Shown here one piece after another: positions 33,495 to 40,369 of a stretch of 53,563 nt of DNA. The notes beneath the pieces were generated by a model. It was not told where the DNA came from. It worked only from the letters and a program-made list of their open reading frames with translations, and did no database searches. The DNA comes from a virus. Every line of letters begins with the position of its first letter. Position 1 is the stretch's first letter. Location of the stretch: positions 1 to 53,563 of IMG/VR virus record IMGVR_UViG_3300006128_000015; one strand, given 5' to 3'. Both the position numbers and the translations under genes were made by a program.

Positions 33495-33782
33495 CTAGGC
33501 ATCCAGTATCGGAATGAGCTCAGGGTGCCCTAGTCGGTGAAACTTGTTTACCAGCGTCACATTACGTGAGTTTACGGCCTCATGTAGGGCACCCACCAGC
33601 ACCTGTCGGATACTGTCCTTGAAGGCTTCTACTTGGTCGCGGATGGCCGGGTGAGCATTGCTACCCACGAAGATTATCTTATCCAGCGCCATCTCTGCGA
33701 TCTCCTCGGGCGTATACCCGCGTTCGCTAGTGGTTCTAACGGTAACAGTCCCGCCTGTAATAGAGGCAATGCTATCTAACAT
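33495..33782 (-). CDS. conserved phage protein of unknown function (95 aa)
   Basis: The protein has a Thr-rich N-terminus, then GYTPEEIAEMALDKIIFVG, AHPAIRDQVEAFKDSIRQVL and GHPELIPIL. The helical plan is common in phage structural regions and I recognise it, but no role is known to me. It lies between the adaptor protein and the endonuclease VII-like gene. Confidence 0.75.
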   Translation of the reverse strand: MLDSIASITGGTVTVRTTSERGYTPEEIAEMALDKIIFVGSNAHPAIRDQVEAFKDSIRQVLVGALHEAVNSRNVTLVNKFHRLGHPELIPILDA

Positions 33783-33797
33783 ACGTTCCCTTTGCGC

Positions 33798-34460
33798 TTA
33801 CTTCACCGGATATCTAACCTGAGGCGTCCTGTAATTATCCTCGCGGTTCTTACCCTCAGCGTATTCCTTAAGGAGTGCAAGAGCTTCGTCATACCGCTTC
33901 TGATACTGAGCAATAACGTCTGCTTCACCCTTCATATAGGTATACGCTTCCAGTAGCGAACCATAGAGCAGCACTGAGTCAAAATTGTTACCGAGCCACG
34001 AGGTATTGGAAACCGTGATTGACGGCGGGTAGTAGAAGTAATGTAGCTCCATCTGATAGGCTTGGTCCGGTGTGGGGCCTAGAAGGTATGAGTTCTGGTC
34101 GAACATGGCGTAGTGTGTCGGGGTACCCGACGAGTTGGGGTAAGGGAATGCCTCACGGATGAAGCTGACATCCTTGTTAAGTAAATAACTATAAGCCCCC
34201 GTAGTGGGATCAATTACCGCCAACGAGAAATTGGCTAGCCAGTCCGAAGGGACGGCAAGGTATTTATTAGACCCCGTCGTGCTGCCAGTTACATTCTTGC
34301 GGAGTTCCAGCAGCTGAACGGAGTTGAAAATACGCTGCTCAGCTTCCATAATGAACGTATTGATCTGTTGCGTAGTCGTAAGCCCACCCGAACCTGTGTT
34401 GGCTGGGAAAGAGTTTTCTGTGTACGCAACAATCGTCTCAACGAGCGTAGGGTAGTCCAT
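33798..34460 (-). CDS. head-tail adaptor protein (SU10-adaptor-like)
   Basis: The 220-residue protein opens MDYPTLVETIVAYTENSFP and has INTFIMEAEQRIFNSVQLLE, then LAVPSDWLANFSLAV and a long C-terminal helix (ALALLKEYAEGKNREDNYR). This plan corresponds to the phage adaptor proteins that join the portal to the tail (SU10 adaptor / T7 gp11-like). Context with the other adaptor-like gene at 35678 supports this. Confidence 0.75.
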   Translation of the reverse strand: MDYPTLVETIVAYTENSFPANTGSGGLTTTQQINTFIMEAEQRIFNSVQLLELRKNVTGSTTGSNKYLAVPSDWLANFSLAVIDPTTGAYSYLLNKDVSFIREAFPYPNSSGTPTHYAMFDQNSYLLGPTPDQAYQMELHYFYYPPSITVSNTSWLGNNFDSVLLYGSLLEAYTYMKGEADVIAQYQKRYDEALALLKEYAEGKNREDNYRTPQVRYPVK

Positions 34461-34465
34461 ACCAA

Positions 34466-34669
34466 TTAGCCCATCTTGGTGCTATGTTTATTACCCTTGG
34501 TAGCCGCACCAGTTCCGCGCGTCTTTACCGTCTGAGTGCTAGCTACGTTGTTGGGGTAGCCATTGTTACCGAGGTCGGTGTTTTTGCCGCCAGAGGCGGA
34601 ATGGGGCTTGGCGTAGACGCTGGCAGCACCAACTTCTTTACCGCCCATTTTTTTGCTAAACTTAACCAT
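34466..34669 (-). CDS. small basic Gly/Lys/Thr-rich protein (67 aa)
   Basis: The protein is basic and low-complexity (KFSKKMGGKEVGAASVYAKP at the start, ATKGNKHSTKMG at the end) and probably disordered. It overlaps the preceding 42-residue basic protein by 8 bases. It belongs to the run of Lys/Gly-rich small genes in the structural block. No family is recognised; nucleic-acid binding is a guess. Confidence 0.6.
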   Translation of the reverse strand: MVKFSKKMGGKEVGAASVYAKPHSASGGKNTDLGNNGYPNNVASTQTVKTRGTGAATKGNKHSTKMG

Positions 34670-34790
34670 TCTTGTTCACCTTGGTTTCGTTAACCTTGAC
34701 CTTCTTGACTTCACTCTTTTGATTGGCAATCTTAGCAAGATTACGCCCCAGCTTCCTCAGCTGCTCGTTAGTTTTACCACCCTTAGCCAT
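34662..34790 (-). CDS. small basic protein (42 aa)
   Basis: The ATG at 34790 follows GGAGTAAGTC and opens a frame reading MAKGGKTNEQLRKLGRNLAK, then a Lys/Val-rich tail ending KVNKNG and TAA, with an 8-base overlap onto the next start. Without it there would be a 130-base hole in an otherwise gapless block. It is strongly basic and helical and probably binds nucleic acid or a virion protein. No family is known to me. Confidence 0.6.
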   Translation of the reverse strand: MAKGGKTNEQLRKLGRNLAKIANQKSEVKKVKVNETKVNKNG

Positions 34791-34800
34791 GACTTACTCC

Positions 34801-35190
34801 TTAACTAATCTGCACTGTTGCAACGCCGATCTGTCCACCCGCTTGTAGCGCATTTTCGAGCCCGGATAAACCCAGAGGATTATTAAGCCCTACTGGATTC
34901 CAACCCCATTGAATCACTCTACTACCTTCGCTCGGGTTTCCGTTGATGTTCAGACCCGCTTGGTAGTAGCTATGATCCCCGCGCGGGTTACGGATAGCTT
35001 GTGGGTCATCAACTGGGTACATGCCAAGTTGCAACTGCGGATGGTCCGGGTTCCAGCATTCGGGGCAAGCGAGAGTATTTACGTTTTTGGTTTTAATGAC
35101 GAGCTGTTTCAGCTCCTTGAGTTTATATCGCTCACCGCAAATATCGCATTCTGAGATTGCCCACTTACCAGAGGCAAACCGATTAGGCAT
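34801..35190 (-). CDS. zinc-ribbon virion-region protein (129 aa)
   Basis: C15-x2-C18 (CDICGERYKLKELKQL) and C42-x2-C45 (ACPECWNPDHPQL) form a zinc ribbon. A conserved-looking part follows: GMYPVDDPQAIRNPRGD and a GWNPVG segment. I know this plan from podophage structural clusters, where it is thought to be a minor virion or head-tail protein. The start overlaps the stop of the LAGLIDADG gene by 8 bases. Confidence 0.75.
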   Translation of the reverse strand: MPNRFASGKWAISECDICGERYKLKELKQLVIKTKNVNTLACPECWNPDHPQLQLGMYPVDDPQAIRNPRGDHSYYQAGLNINGNPSEGSRVIQWGWNPVGLNNPLGLSGLENALQAGGQIGVATVQIS

Positions 35191-35674
35191 CTGCCTTCTC
35201 CTTCGCGGGCTTAGCCTCAGTCTTCATAGAGGCCCGAATAGCCCGCAGCTCATATGCAATATCCACACGCCGCCCCTGTACTTCCTCGGGTATGGGGTTG
35301 CTGGGGCCGCCATACTTACGCCCATCTGGACTCGTCAGCGGATACTGCAAAGCTACATTGATTTGCTCGCGCTTGACCACGGTGTAATCTTTAATAGCGG
35401 CTAGAAACTCCGCCGCCTCGCGGTTACGCGTAACCCATGTGTACTGTACGGCCCAGCGTCTGCCGTTGGGCGTGCGGCAGTCGGATGTTTTTATTGCGCC
35501 TCCAAACCGCTTCAGGAACAGTTCCAAACACGGCAAGCTAGTCTGCGTTACCGTTGCGTGAAGCGAAGTCCTAAATCCGTGCCTACACTTCTTCTCCTTG
35601 GAAATCTCTACGATAACACACCCTTCACCGTCGAAGAATCCCGCAGCCCAAGCTAGAAACAGTTCATCCCGCAT
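35183..35674 (-). CDS. LAGLIDADG homing endonuclease
   Basis: Residues 7-20 (LAWAAGFFDGEGCV) are a LAGLIDADG motif with the catalytic acidic residue at its end. The following region (RTSLHATVTQTSLPCLELFL, then FGGAIKT) fits a single-motif member, which would act as a homodimer. The 163-residue protein lies between two structural genes with gaps of only a few bases and no sign of an intron around it, so it is free-standing. The C-terminus is Lys/Ala-rich. Confidence 0.88.
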   Translation of the reverse strand: MRDELFLAWAAGFFDGEGCVIVEISKEKKCRHGFRTSLHATVTQTSLPCLELFLKRFGGAIKTSDCRTPNGRRWAVQYTWVTRNREAAEFLAAIKDYTVVKREQINVALQYPLTSPDGRKYGGPSNPIPEEVQGRRVDIAYELRAIRASMKTEAKPAKEKADA

Positions 35675-35677
35675 ATA

Positions 35678-36385
35678 TCACCTAAAGTACTGGCGCGGGG
35701 CAATCCGCAGCGCAGCTTTCTCTCGGTCCTCGTCAGCGGCCAACTGCCACTGCTCGTCGTACATCTGCTTGAGCATCGGGATACGCTGCATAGCATCGGG
35801 AAGTTTTACTGATAAATGGTACGCAAGACCCGCGATCATGGCCGGAAGGAAGCGGAAGGGGATATCCTCGGTCTCAACACCGCTACCAGCATCCTGAATG
35901 CGGCGCAGCCGCCAGTAGACAAAGGTATAATAGTTGCTCTGATCTGGTGCGGGCCACACATTGATTGTTGGGTTCTGAATACCCGTAGGCGTAGTGGCGC
36001 CAGATTGTCGGTTAATCCACACCTGAATAGGGCGCCCCTGCGCGTTCTTGTTAGGGATCGTCGAGTAGGTATCGACACTGATACGAGTGATATTAATATC
36101 CGTCTGCTGCACACCAGTCTGAGTGCGAATCACATGCTCGGCAAGATCAATAGTGTCCACCGGGAGCGTGTAAGTAATCTGCCCCTGCACCATAGGGATC
36201 GAGCCCTGCTCGATAGTCCAGAGATTAATACCCTTATTGGCCCACTCTACAGTAAGCAGGTTCAGGCTGCGCCGCGCAGTGCGAAGATCATAACCAGTGC
36301 GAACCTCGGCACCGCAACGCTCGAAGGCTTCCTCAACAATATCGTTGAGGTTCATATTGAACGCAGAGGTACCAGTAGTCGTCAT
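35678..36385 (-). CDS. head-tail connector / adaptor-like protein
   Basis: The 235-residue protein reads NMNLNDIVEEAFERCGAEVR, TARRSLNLLTVEWANKGINL and a C-terminal helix (LKQMYDEQWQLAADEDREKA). This matches structural proteins next to podophage tail-tube or adaptor genes (T7 gp11-like in position). The ATG overlaps the stop of the upstream gene at 36382. The family is recognised only by pattern. Confidence 0.7.
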   Translation of the reverse strand: MTTTGTSAFNMNLNDIVEEAFERCGAEVRTGYDLRTARRSLNLLTVEWANKGINLWTIEQGSIPMVQGQITYTLPVDTIDLAEHVIRTQTGVQQTDINITRISVDTYSTIPNKNAQGRPIQVWINRQSGATTPTGIQNPTINVWPAPDQSNYYTFVYWRLRRIQDAGSGVETEDIPFRFLPAMIAGLAYHLSVKLPDAMQRIPMLKQMYDEQWQLAADEDREKAALRIAPRQYFR

Positions 36386-36864
36386 TTAGCTGGACCTTGT
36401 GGAAGTGCAGCAAGGCCGCCGACTGGGGCGGAAGTCTGGCCCGGTACCCCGCTCATAATCATTTGCCCCAACTGCTGGTTAGTAGCGTTCAGGGGGGTAC
36501 CGCCGCCCATACCAATATTAGCGGTGGCAGGATTAGGGTGGACCTGACCATACGGCGAATTAATAACTTGTCCGGCGGGTACCGGGCCACCAAGCGGGCT
36601 CATCTGGCCCGGAGGCGCATAGCCCGGAGGCACCATGCCTTGCCACCCCTGAGGAAGCTGTTGCGGTTGTCCCGGCTGCATCTGACCCCAATGGTGACGC
36701 TGAGCATCCTGATCCATACCCGGATGGTGCATAAAGCCCTGCGGCCCCTGCCCCGGAGTCGGACCGCCCATAGTATACCCGGGGGGTACCATACCCTGCC
36801 AATTAGAAGGAAGCGGTTGTCCCGACCCTTGGGCCTGACCGCCAGCGCCACCACCACCGCTCAT
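36382..36864 (-). CDS. Pro/Gly/Gln-rich virion-region protein with internal repeat
   Basis: The 160-residue protein is probably disordered. It contains two copies of LP-x-x-WQGMVPPGY (residues 18-30 and about 70-82), separated by a His/Met/Gln-rich stretch. The PPGY sequence is a tyrosine-containing proline motif that could bind a partner. The start is inside the upstream gene end (ATGA). Function is unknown; location is among adaptor genes. Confidence 0.65.
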   Translation of the reverse strand: MSGGGGAGGQAQGSGQPLPSNWQGMVPPGYTMGGPTPGQGPQGFMHHPGMDQDAQRHHWGQMQPGQPQQLPQGWQGMVPPGYAPPGQMSPLGGPVPAGQVINSPYGQVHPNPATANIGMGGGTPLNATNQQLGQMIMSGVPGQTSAPVGGLAALPQGPAK

Positions 36865-37376
36865 TTCTTCTTCCTTACACCAGAGAGGACCTGCGCGAAC
36901 CGTGCGCGCTGGCCGAGTTTACCGGGCTTCTTAGCCGCAGCAGCAATCTTGCTCGCCGGGATTTTCTCGCCCTTGGGAACACCGAGCTGTGCGTGAAGGG
37001 CACCGGGCTTCTTGATAGCCTTCTTGATGTTCAGCTTGGCCTTACCACCCTTAGCATACTCGGACACCTTGTCGGGGCTATCCTTGCGGGTGATGGTCTT
37101 GCCCTTGGGCATCTTTGAGGGGGACATATCCCCCATACCACGACTCGGTCTCACGGTCTTCCCCTTAGCTTCGCCGCCCTTCTTGAGACCGGCATCTTTC
37201 GGCAACTTCTGCCCTACAATGTTAGTAGTGTGCGCGCGGTTTACGTACCGCTCCTCGCGGCCCTTCATAGGGGAGTTAATCGAACGCGGGAGACGCTCGC
37301 CTCCAATTTTCCCCGCACGGGGCATCACCTCAGTGCGTTCGACGCTTTCGTCGTTGGGATTATTGGAGGCGGCCAT
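36861..37376 (-). CDS. Lys/Gly-rich basic protein with EYAKGG motif
   Basis: The 171-residue protein is basic and mostly disordered: GLKKGGEAKGKTV, SPSKMPKGKTITRKDS and EYAKGGKAK. It then has a more ordered end (KKPGALHAQLGVPKGEKIPA, SKIAAAAKKPGKLGQRA), which I recognise as a small helical module in phage virion-region proteins. It is one of several neighbouring basic proteins. Internal virion DNA-binding or packaging aid is a guess. Confidence 0.65.
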   Translation of the reverse strand: MAASNNPNDESVERTEVMPRAGKIGGERLPRSINSPMKGREERYVNRAHTTNIVGQKLPKDAGLKKGGEAKGKTVRPSRGMGDMSPSKMPKGKTITRKDSPDKVSEYAKGGKAKLNIKKAIKKPGALHAQLGVPKGEKIPASKIAAAAKKPGKLGQRARFAQVLSGVRKKK

Positions 37377-37377
37377 C

Positions 37378-37965
37378 TTAGCAAACCTTCGTCTTGGTCT
37401 TACCCTTGGATTCGATACCGCCAGCCGACGTACGGAACACCGAACCGCCCTTGGCGTACTTCTGACCAGGGCCCTTGGTCTCCTTAACAGTCGGGCCGCT
37501 ATCGCTCTTGTTGCCAGTAGTCAGACCGCCCTTGGCGTACTTCTTCATCACGCCGCCCTTCTTCTTACCAGTAGTCAGACCAACCGATTTACCATCGTCG
37601 TCTCGTGCCCCAAGAGCGCGGGTCTTGCCCTTCCTAGCGATGCCGTCATCCGCCTTCTTGTTGGGCAGCAGGCCGCCAGAGGCTTTCCGCATACCACCAC
37701 CGCTGCATGCTTTCTTCACAACCTTACCGCCCTTCTTCATACCCGGAGCACCGCCGGGAGCCCCACCAGACATATCAGGACCAGCGCCACCAGCGGGCGG
37801 AGCAGGAGGAGCACCAGCACCCATAGGGCCCGGGCCACCGGGGCCACCGGGGCCACCAGCACCGCCCAGCGCAGCGCGCATAGCAAGAGCACGACCAAGA
37901 CCGGCAAGGGCCGACTTGGCACCACCCGCCGGTTTACCTTTACCCATCTTCATCGACTTAGCCAT
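37378..37965 (-). CDS. Lys/Gly-rich protein with collagen-like and KYAKGG motifs
   Basis: The 195-residue protein has a basic Ala-rich N-terminus, a GGPGGPGGPG collagen-like stretch (about 36-48), a Pro/Ala/Gly-rich stretch, then MKKGGKVVKKAC. Two KYAKGG motifs and two copies of a GI-[A/E]-x-KGKT motif also occur in it. The last residue is Cys. The YAKGG and GKTK motifs recur in its neighbours, suggesting a shared binding partner. Confidence 0.65.
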   Translation of the reverse strand: MAKSMKMGKGKPAGGAKSALAGLGRALAMRAALGGAGGPGGPGGPGPMGAGAPPAPPAGGAGPDMSGGAPGGAPGMKKGGKVVKKACSGGGMRKASGGLLPNKKADDGIARKGKTRALGARDDDGKSVGLTTGKKKGGVMKKYAKGGLTTGNKSDSGPTVKETKGPGQKYAKGGSVFRTSAGGIESKGKTKTKVC

Positions 37966-38141
37966 TATACTATCTTCCCTTTGGTTTTACCACGTTCAGC
38001 GATACCGTCGGCCCGCTTGGATACGGAACCCCCAGTTTTGAACTTCGTGGGCTTCATGCCCGGATGGTCGTGCTTCTCATGCTTATGGATCATGGAGGCG
38101 ATCATCTTTTTGTCTTCTGCGGCGTCATCGTGCTTAGCCAT
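37965..38141 (-). CDS. small basic protein (58 aa)
   Basis: The open frame extends upstream to 38198, but the ATG at 38141 gives MAKHDDAAEDKKMIAS and overlaps the previous stop by 8 bases, so I start it there. The protein is His/Lys-rich (MIHKHEKHDHPGMKPTKF), then has TGGSVSKRADGIAERGKTK. The DGIA-x-RGKTK end is shared with the next protein at 37378. Function unknown. Confidence 0.6.
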   Translation of the reverse strand: MAKHDDAAEDKKMIASMIHKHEKHDHPGMKPTKFKTGGSVSKRADGIAERGKTKGKIV

Positions 38142-38388
38142 TTTTGTTCTTCCCCATATCGTCGATCTTCGTCTCAAGCCGTAGGATGCTAGCATCAATC
38201 CGGTCTACGATCCGATCCAGAGCCGAATTAACTTCCGCACGAGTGACGTGGTCCCGAGCAAACTCCTCACGCGTCCGGTTCACTAGAGTAGTCAATGCGT
38301 CTAGATGGCTTAGCTTACTCTGCACGAGAAAGCCAGTAATAGCCAGAAGGCACATCGTAACAAGGTTCCAAATAGTAGGCATTTCCAT
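38134..38388 (-). CDS. single-pass membrane protein with coiled coil (84 aa)
   Basis: Residues 5-22 (TIWNLVTMCLLAITGFLV) form one transmembrane helix. A long charged helix follows (LTTLVNRTREEFARDHVTRA) that looks coiled coil. The topology is like an i-spanin or a small holin-like protein, but the recognised lysis genes lie 8 kb away. It may be a second spanin or a membrane anchor for a structural factor. Confidence 0.65.
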   Translation of the reverse strand: MEMPTIWNLVTMCLLAITGFLVQSKLSHLDALTTLVNRTREEFARDHVTRAEVNSALDRIVDRIDASILRLETKIDDMGKNKNG

Positions 38389-38389
38389 G

Positions 38390-38644
38390 CTAGCAATCCC
38401 ACGCGCGAAGAGATTTATTGATGCGGCTATTAGGGTCGTTGGCTGTCTTCTTTGACGTCAACTTCTTCTTCATCCCGGACATCCGGGCACAGAATGACTT
38501 TTTGCGTGGGCCACCTTCGGGCTGCGGGGCCTTCAGCCCCGGCTTCCCCGGATTGGCCTTGTTGTAGGAGGCGCGGCCCTTGGCATTGAGGCCACCTTTC
38601 GGGTTCTTGCCTTCCTTACGGGTCCAAGCGGGAGTCTTAGCCAT
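38390..38644 (-). CDS. conserved small basic protein (DUF6321-like)
   Basis: The 84-residue protein reads TPAWTRKEGKNPKGGLNAKG, then SYNKANPGKPGLKAPQPEGG, then KSFCARMSGMKKKL and INKSLRAWDC. This pattern is very conserved in environmental phages and I recall it as DUF6321; the role is unknown. A conserved cysteine occurs at FCARM and at the C-terminus. The start overlaps the stop of the GT-like gene (TAATGG). Confidence 0.75.
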   Translation of the reverse strand: MAKTPAWTRKEGKNPKGGLNAKGRASYNKANPGKPGLKAPQPEGGPRKKSFCARMSGMKKKLTSKKTANDPNSRINKSLRAWDC

Positions 38645-39381
38645 TACGCAGCCTCCTCGACAGCCGGGACGATCATCGGATATAGGACATCATTACCAAA
38701 ATTACCGACGTACTCCTGCACGCCCATATGACCCAGCGAGATGGTGGGGTCGATCCATACCTCATAACCAAGCTCGCGGGCGCGGTCACAGAACAGGAAG
38801 TCTTCGCCTACGTAGCCTTCTTCGGTCAGAGCGAAGTCAAATAGGCAAGGTACCATGCGATTGGTTCGCGCATCGTGGTACTTCCACTCGGGGTGGGCTA
38901 CTGTCATATCCTCAAATACTTTGCGCTGTACCAGCATAAATGCGGTGGCTACGCGCTTGGCCCGTACTAGACCCATGCCGTTCATAGAGAGCTGGCCGTC
39001 CTCGTCGTGGTCGAGAGTAGCGATATAAACTTTGTCGGTGCTGCGAGTGCGAGGCACAGCAGCTACAATACCCATGTTAGGGTTCTCAGCCCACGCCATC
39101 AGGCGGAAGATATCTTCTGGCTCAAAGTTGATATCGGAGTCAACGAACAGCAAATAGTCACAGTGCGACTCAAGCAAATCCTGCACAAGCAGGTTGCGGG
39201 CGCGGGAAACGACCGAGCATCCGCAGATGCTCCCGATCTGGATATCAATACCGTGGGCAGCCGCCTTACCAGCAAACTGAGCCAACGACACCGCCAGCTT
39301 CAGAGATACCTTAAAATCATACGCCGGAAGAGCTACAAAAATGCTCTTACCAGCTAAGTCGAAACCCTTTTGCGCCCGCAT
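38644..39381 (-). CDS. glycosyltransferase-like protein (GT-A type), second copy
   Basis: The 245-residue protein has the plan of the left-operon protein at 3702: IFVALPAYDF at the start, R60-A-R-N (SRARNLLVQDLLESHCDY), and the metal motif D81-S-D83 in LLFVDSDINFEPED. Then ATAFMLVQRKVFEDM and GYVGEDFLFCDRARELG follow. Motif positions are the same as in the other copy, showing a common origin. Location among virion genes suggests late action, perhaps glycosylation of virion proteins or surface glycan modification. Confidence 0.85.
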   Translation of the reverse strand: MRAQKGFDLAGKSIFVALPAYDFKVSLKLAVSLAQFAGKAAAHGIDIQIGSICGCSVVSRARNLLVQDLLESHCDYLLFVDSDINFEPEDIFRLMAWAENPNMGIVAAVPRTRSTDKVYIATLDHDEDGQLSMNGMGLVRAKRVATAFMLVQRKVFEDMTVAHPEWKYHDARTNRMVPCLFDFALTEEGYVGEDFLFCDRARELGYEVWIDPTISLGHMGVQEYVGNFGNDVLYPMIVPAVEEAA

Positions 39382-39384
39382 ATA

Positions 39385-39690
39385 TCACCCATAAATAACC
39401 GTGGCGGATGCCACGTTGGTGACCGTACCATATACGCCAGTGCGGGCAAGTACACCTTCACCGGGAAGCAAAAGGTAAGTATTACCCGCATTAGCGGCTG
39501 TAGGGGTGTTGATCGTAGCAAGCGTAGCCCCACCATTACCGTCGGTAATAACTACAGACCCAGCAGAAGCGCCGCTAACAATGTACACGCCTTTAACGCG
39601 CACACGACCAATATTGACGCTACTCTGGTCCTGAAATGCCCCCGTTGAGGTGAGGGGCTGGCTTACTTTGACGTCTGTTTGCATGGTCAT
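39385..39690 (-). CDS. small putative virion protein (101 aa)
   Basis: The protein has a short N-terminal polar segment, then VGRVRVKGVYIVSG-type strands (GRVRVKGVYIVSGASAGSVV) and a C-terminal LPGEGVLARTGVYGTV. The beta-sandwich-like pattern with Gly-rich turns occurs in small phage capsid-region proteins. Start at the ATG behind GGAGAAAGCGA. A head-decoration role is a guess from context near the decoration genes. Confidence 0.6.
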   Translation of the reverse strand: MTMQTDVKVSQPLTSTGAFQDQSSVNIGRVRVKGVYIVSGASAGSVVITDGNGGATLATINTPTAANAGNTYLLLPGEGVLARTGVYGTVTNVASATVIYG

Positions 39691-39720
39691 TCGCTTTCTC
39701 CTTCAGAGATTAAACTCTAA

Positions 39721-40245
39721 TTAGGAAGTGGCGAACGGAGTAGCCAGCGTGCCCGAACCAATGATCTGCCCCTGCACCAGATAGGTGTTGGCCGCAATAG
39801 CAACAACGCTGACAACCGAACCAGCAATACCGCCGGTCGTGGTGCCGTTCAGATTGACCGAGCGAATCGTCGTACCATTAGCAACGTACGTGCTGGTAGC
39901 GCCGCCAGCGGCAGCAATGTCCACCGAACCAAGCAGGTAGTCGCCAGTGCCGGTAACGATCTTAACCGCAGTGGCAGTCGAAGGCAGCACGAAGTTGTAC
40001 ACGACGCCTTGGTTGTTGGTATTGGAGGGGTCCTGACCGGGGCCGGACGACTGCCCGTTAGCAGTAACATTAACCGCCGGAAGAGTGATCGTGGCGGTAG
40101 CCGCAGTAATAGACAGGTAACGACCCGCATGCAGAGCGGGGTCAAGCGTCAGCGTAGCAGTCGAAACAGGAACGACTGCACTGGGGCCCTGCTGGTACAG
40201 GCCCGACAGCGAACGAACGGGACCCTGAAAAGTAGTACGAGGCAT
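39721..40245 (-). CDS. putative capsid decoration / head fibre protein (174 aa)
   Basis: The sequence begins MPRTTFQGPVRSLSGLYQQG and is then an array of beta strands rich in Thr, Ala and Val (LSITAATATITLPAVNVTAN, VYNFVLPSTATAVKIVTG). A GDYLLGSVDIA segment follows. Similar proteins accompany podophage capsid genes as decoration or head-fibre proteins. It has its own structured leader (40246-40369) with a good ribosome site CGGAGATAAATC before ATG. Confidence 0.65.
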   Translation of the reverse strand: MPRTTFQGPVRSLSGLYQQGPSAVVPVSTATLTLDPALHAGRYLSITAATATITLPAVNVTANGQSSGPGQDPSNTNNQGVVYNFVLPSTATAVKIVTGTGDYLLGSVDIAAAGGATSTYVANGTTIRSVNLNGTTTGGIAGSVVSVVAIAANTYLVQGQIIGSGTLATPFATS

Positions 40246-40314
40246 GATTTATCTCCGCGTAGTAGCACATCCTCGTACAGTCTCTACTACGTCTGCTAGG
40301 CCAGTCTGTACGAG
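40235..40314 (-). promoter_or_regulatory. pseudoknot-capable translational leader
   Basis: On the minus strand, four elements occur in the order A-B-A'-B': CTCGTACAG (40314-40306), CGTAGTAG (40291-40284), CTGTACGAG (40280-40272), CTACTACG (40265-40258). A pairs with A' (9 bp) and B with B' (8 bp), so an H-type pseudoknot could end one base before GGAG. The first codons also hold CTCGTAC (40241-40235), which could instead pair with A' and enclose the ribosome site. Confidence 0.5.
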
Positions 40315-40336
40315 TATTAATCCTAGACGTATTGCT

Positions 40337-40346
40337 GTGGTACCAC
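40337..40346. repeat. 10-bp perfect palindrome
   Basis: GTGGTACCAC in the gap between the GIY-YIG gene and the decoration gene. It could be an operator or part of the structured leader. It is a single copy, so the significance is uncertain. Confidence 0.4.
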
Positions 40347-40369
40347 GTTGTTGTGTAGTTGGAAAGTAG

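Noticed and set aside
37012-38184. Plus-strand frame of 390 codons
   Set aside because: Antisense of the Lys/Gly-rich genes, which have coupled starts and shared motifs.
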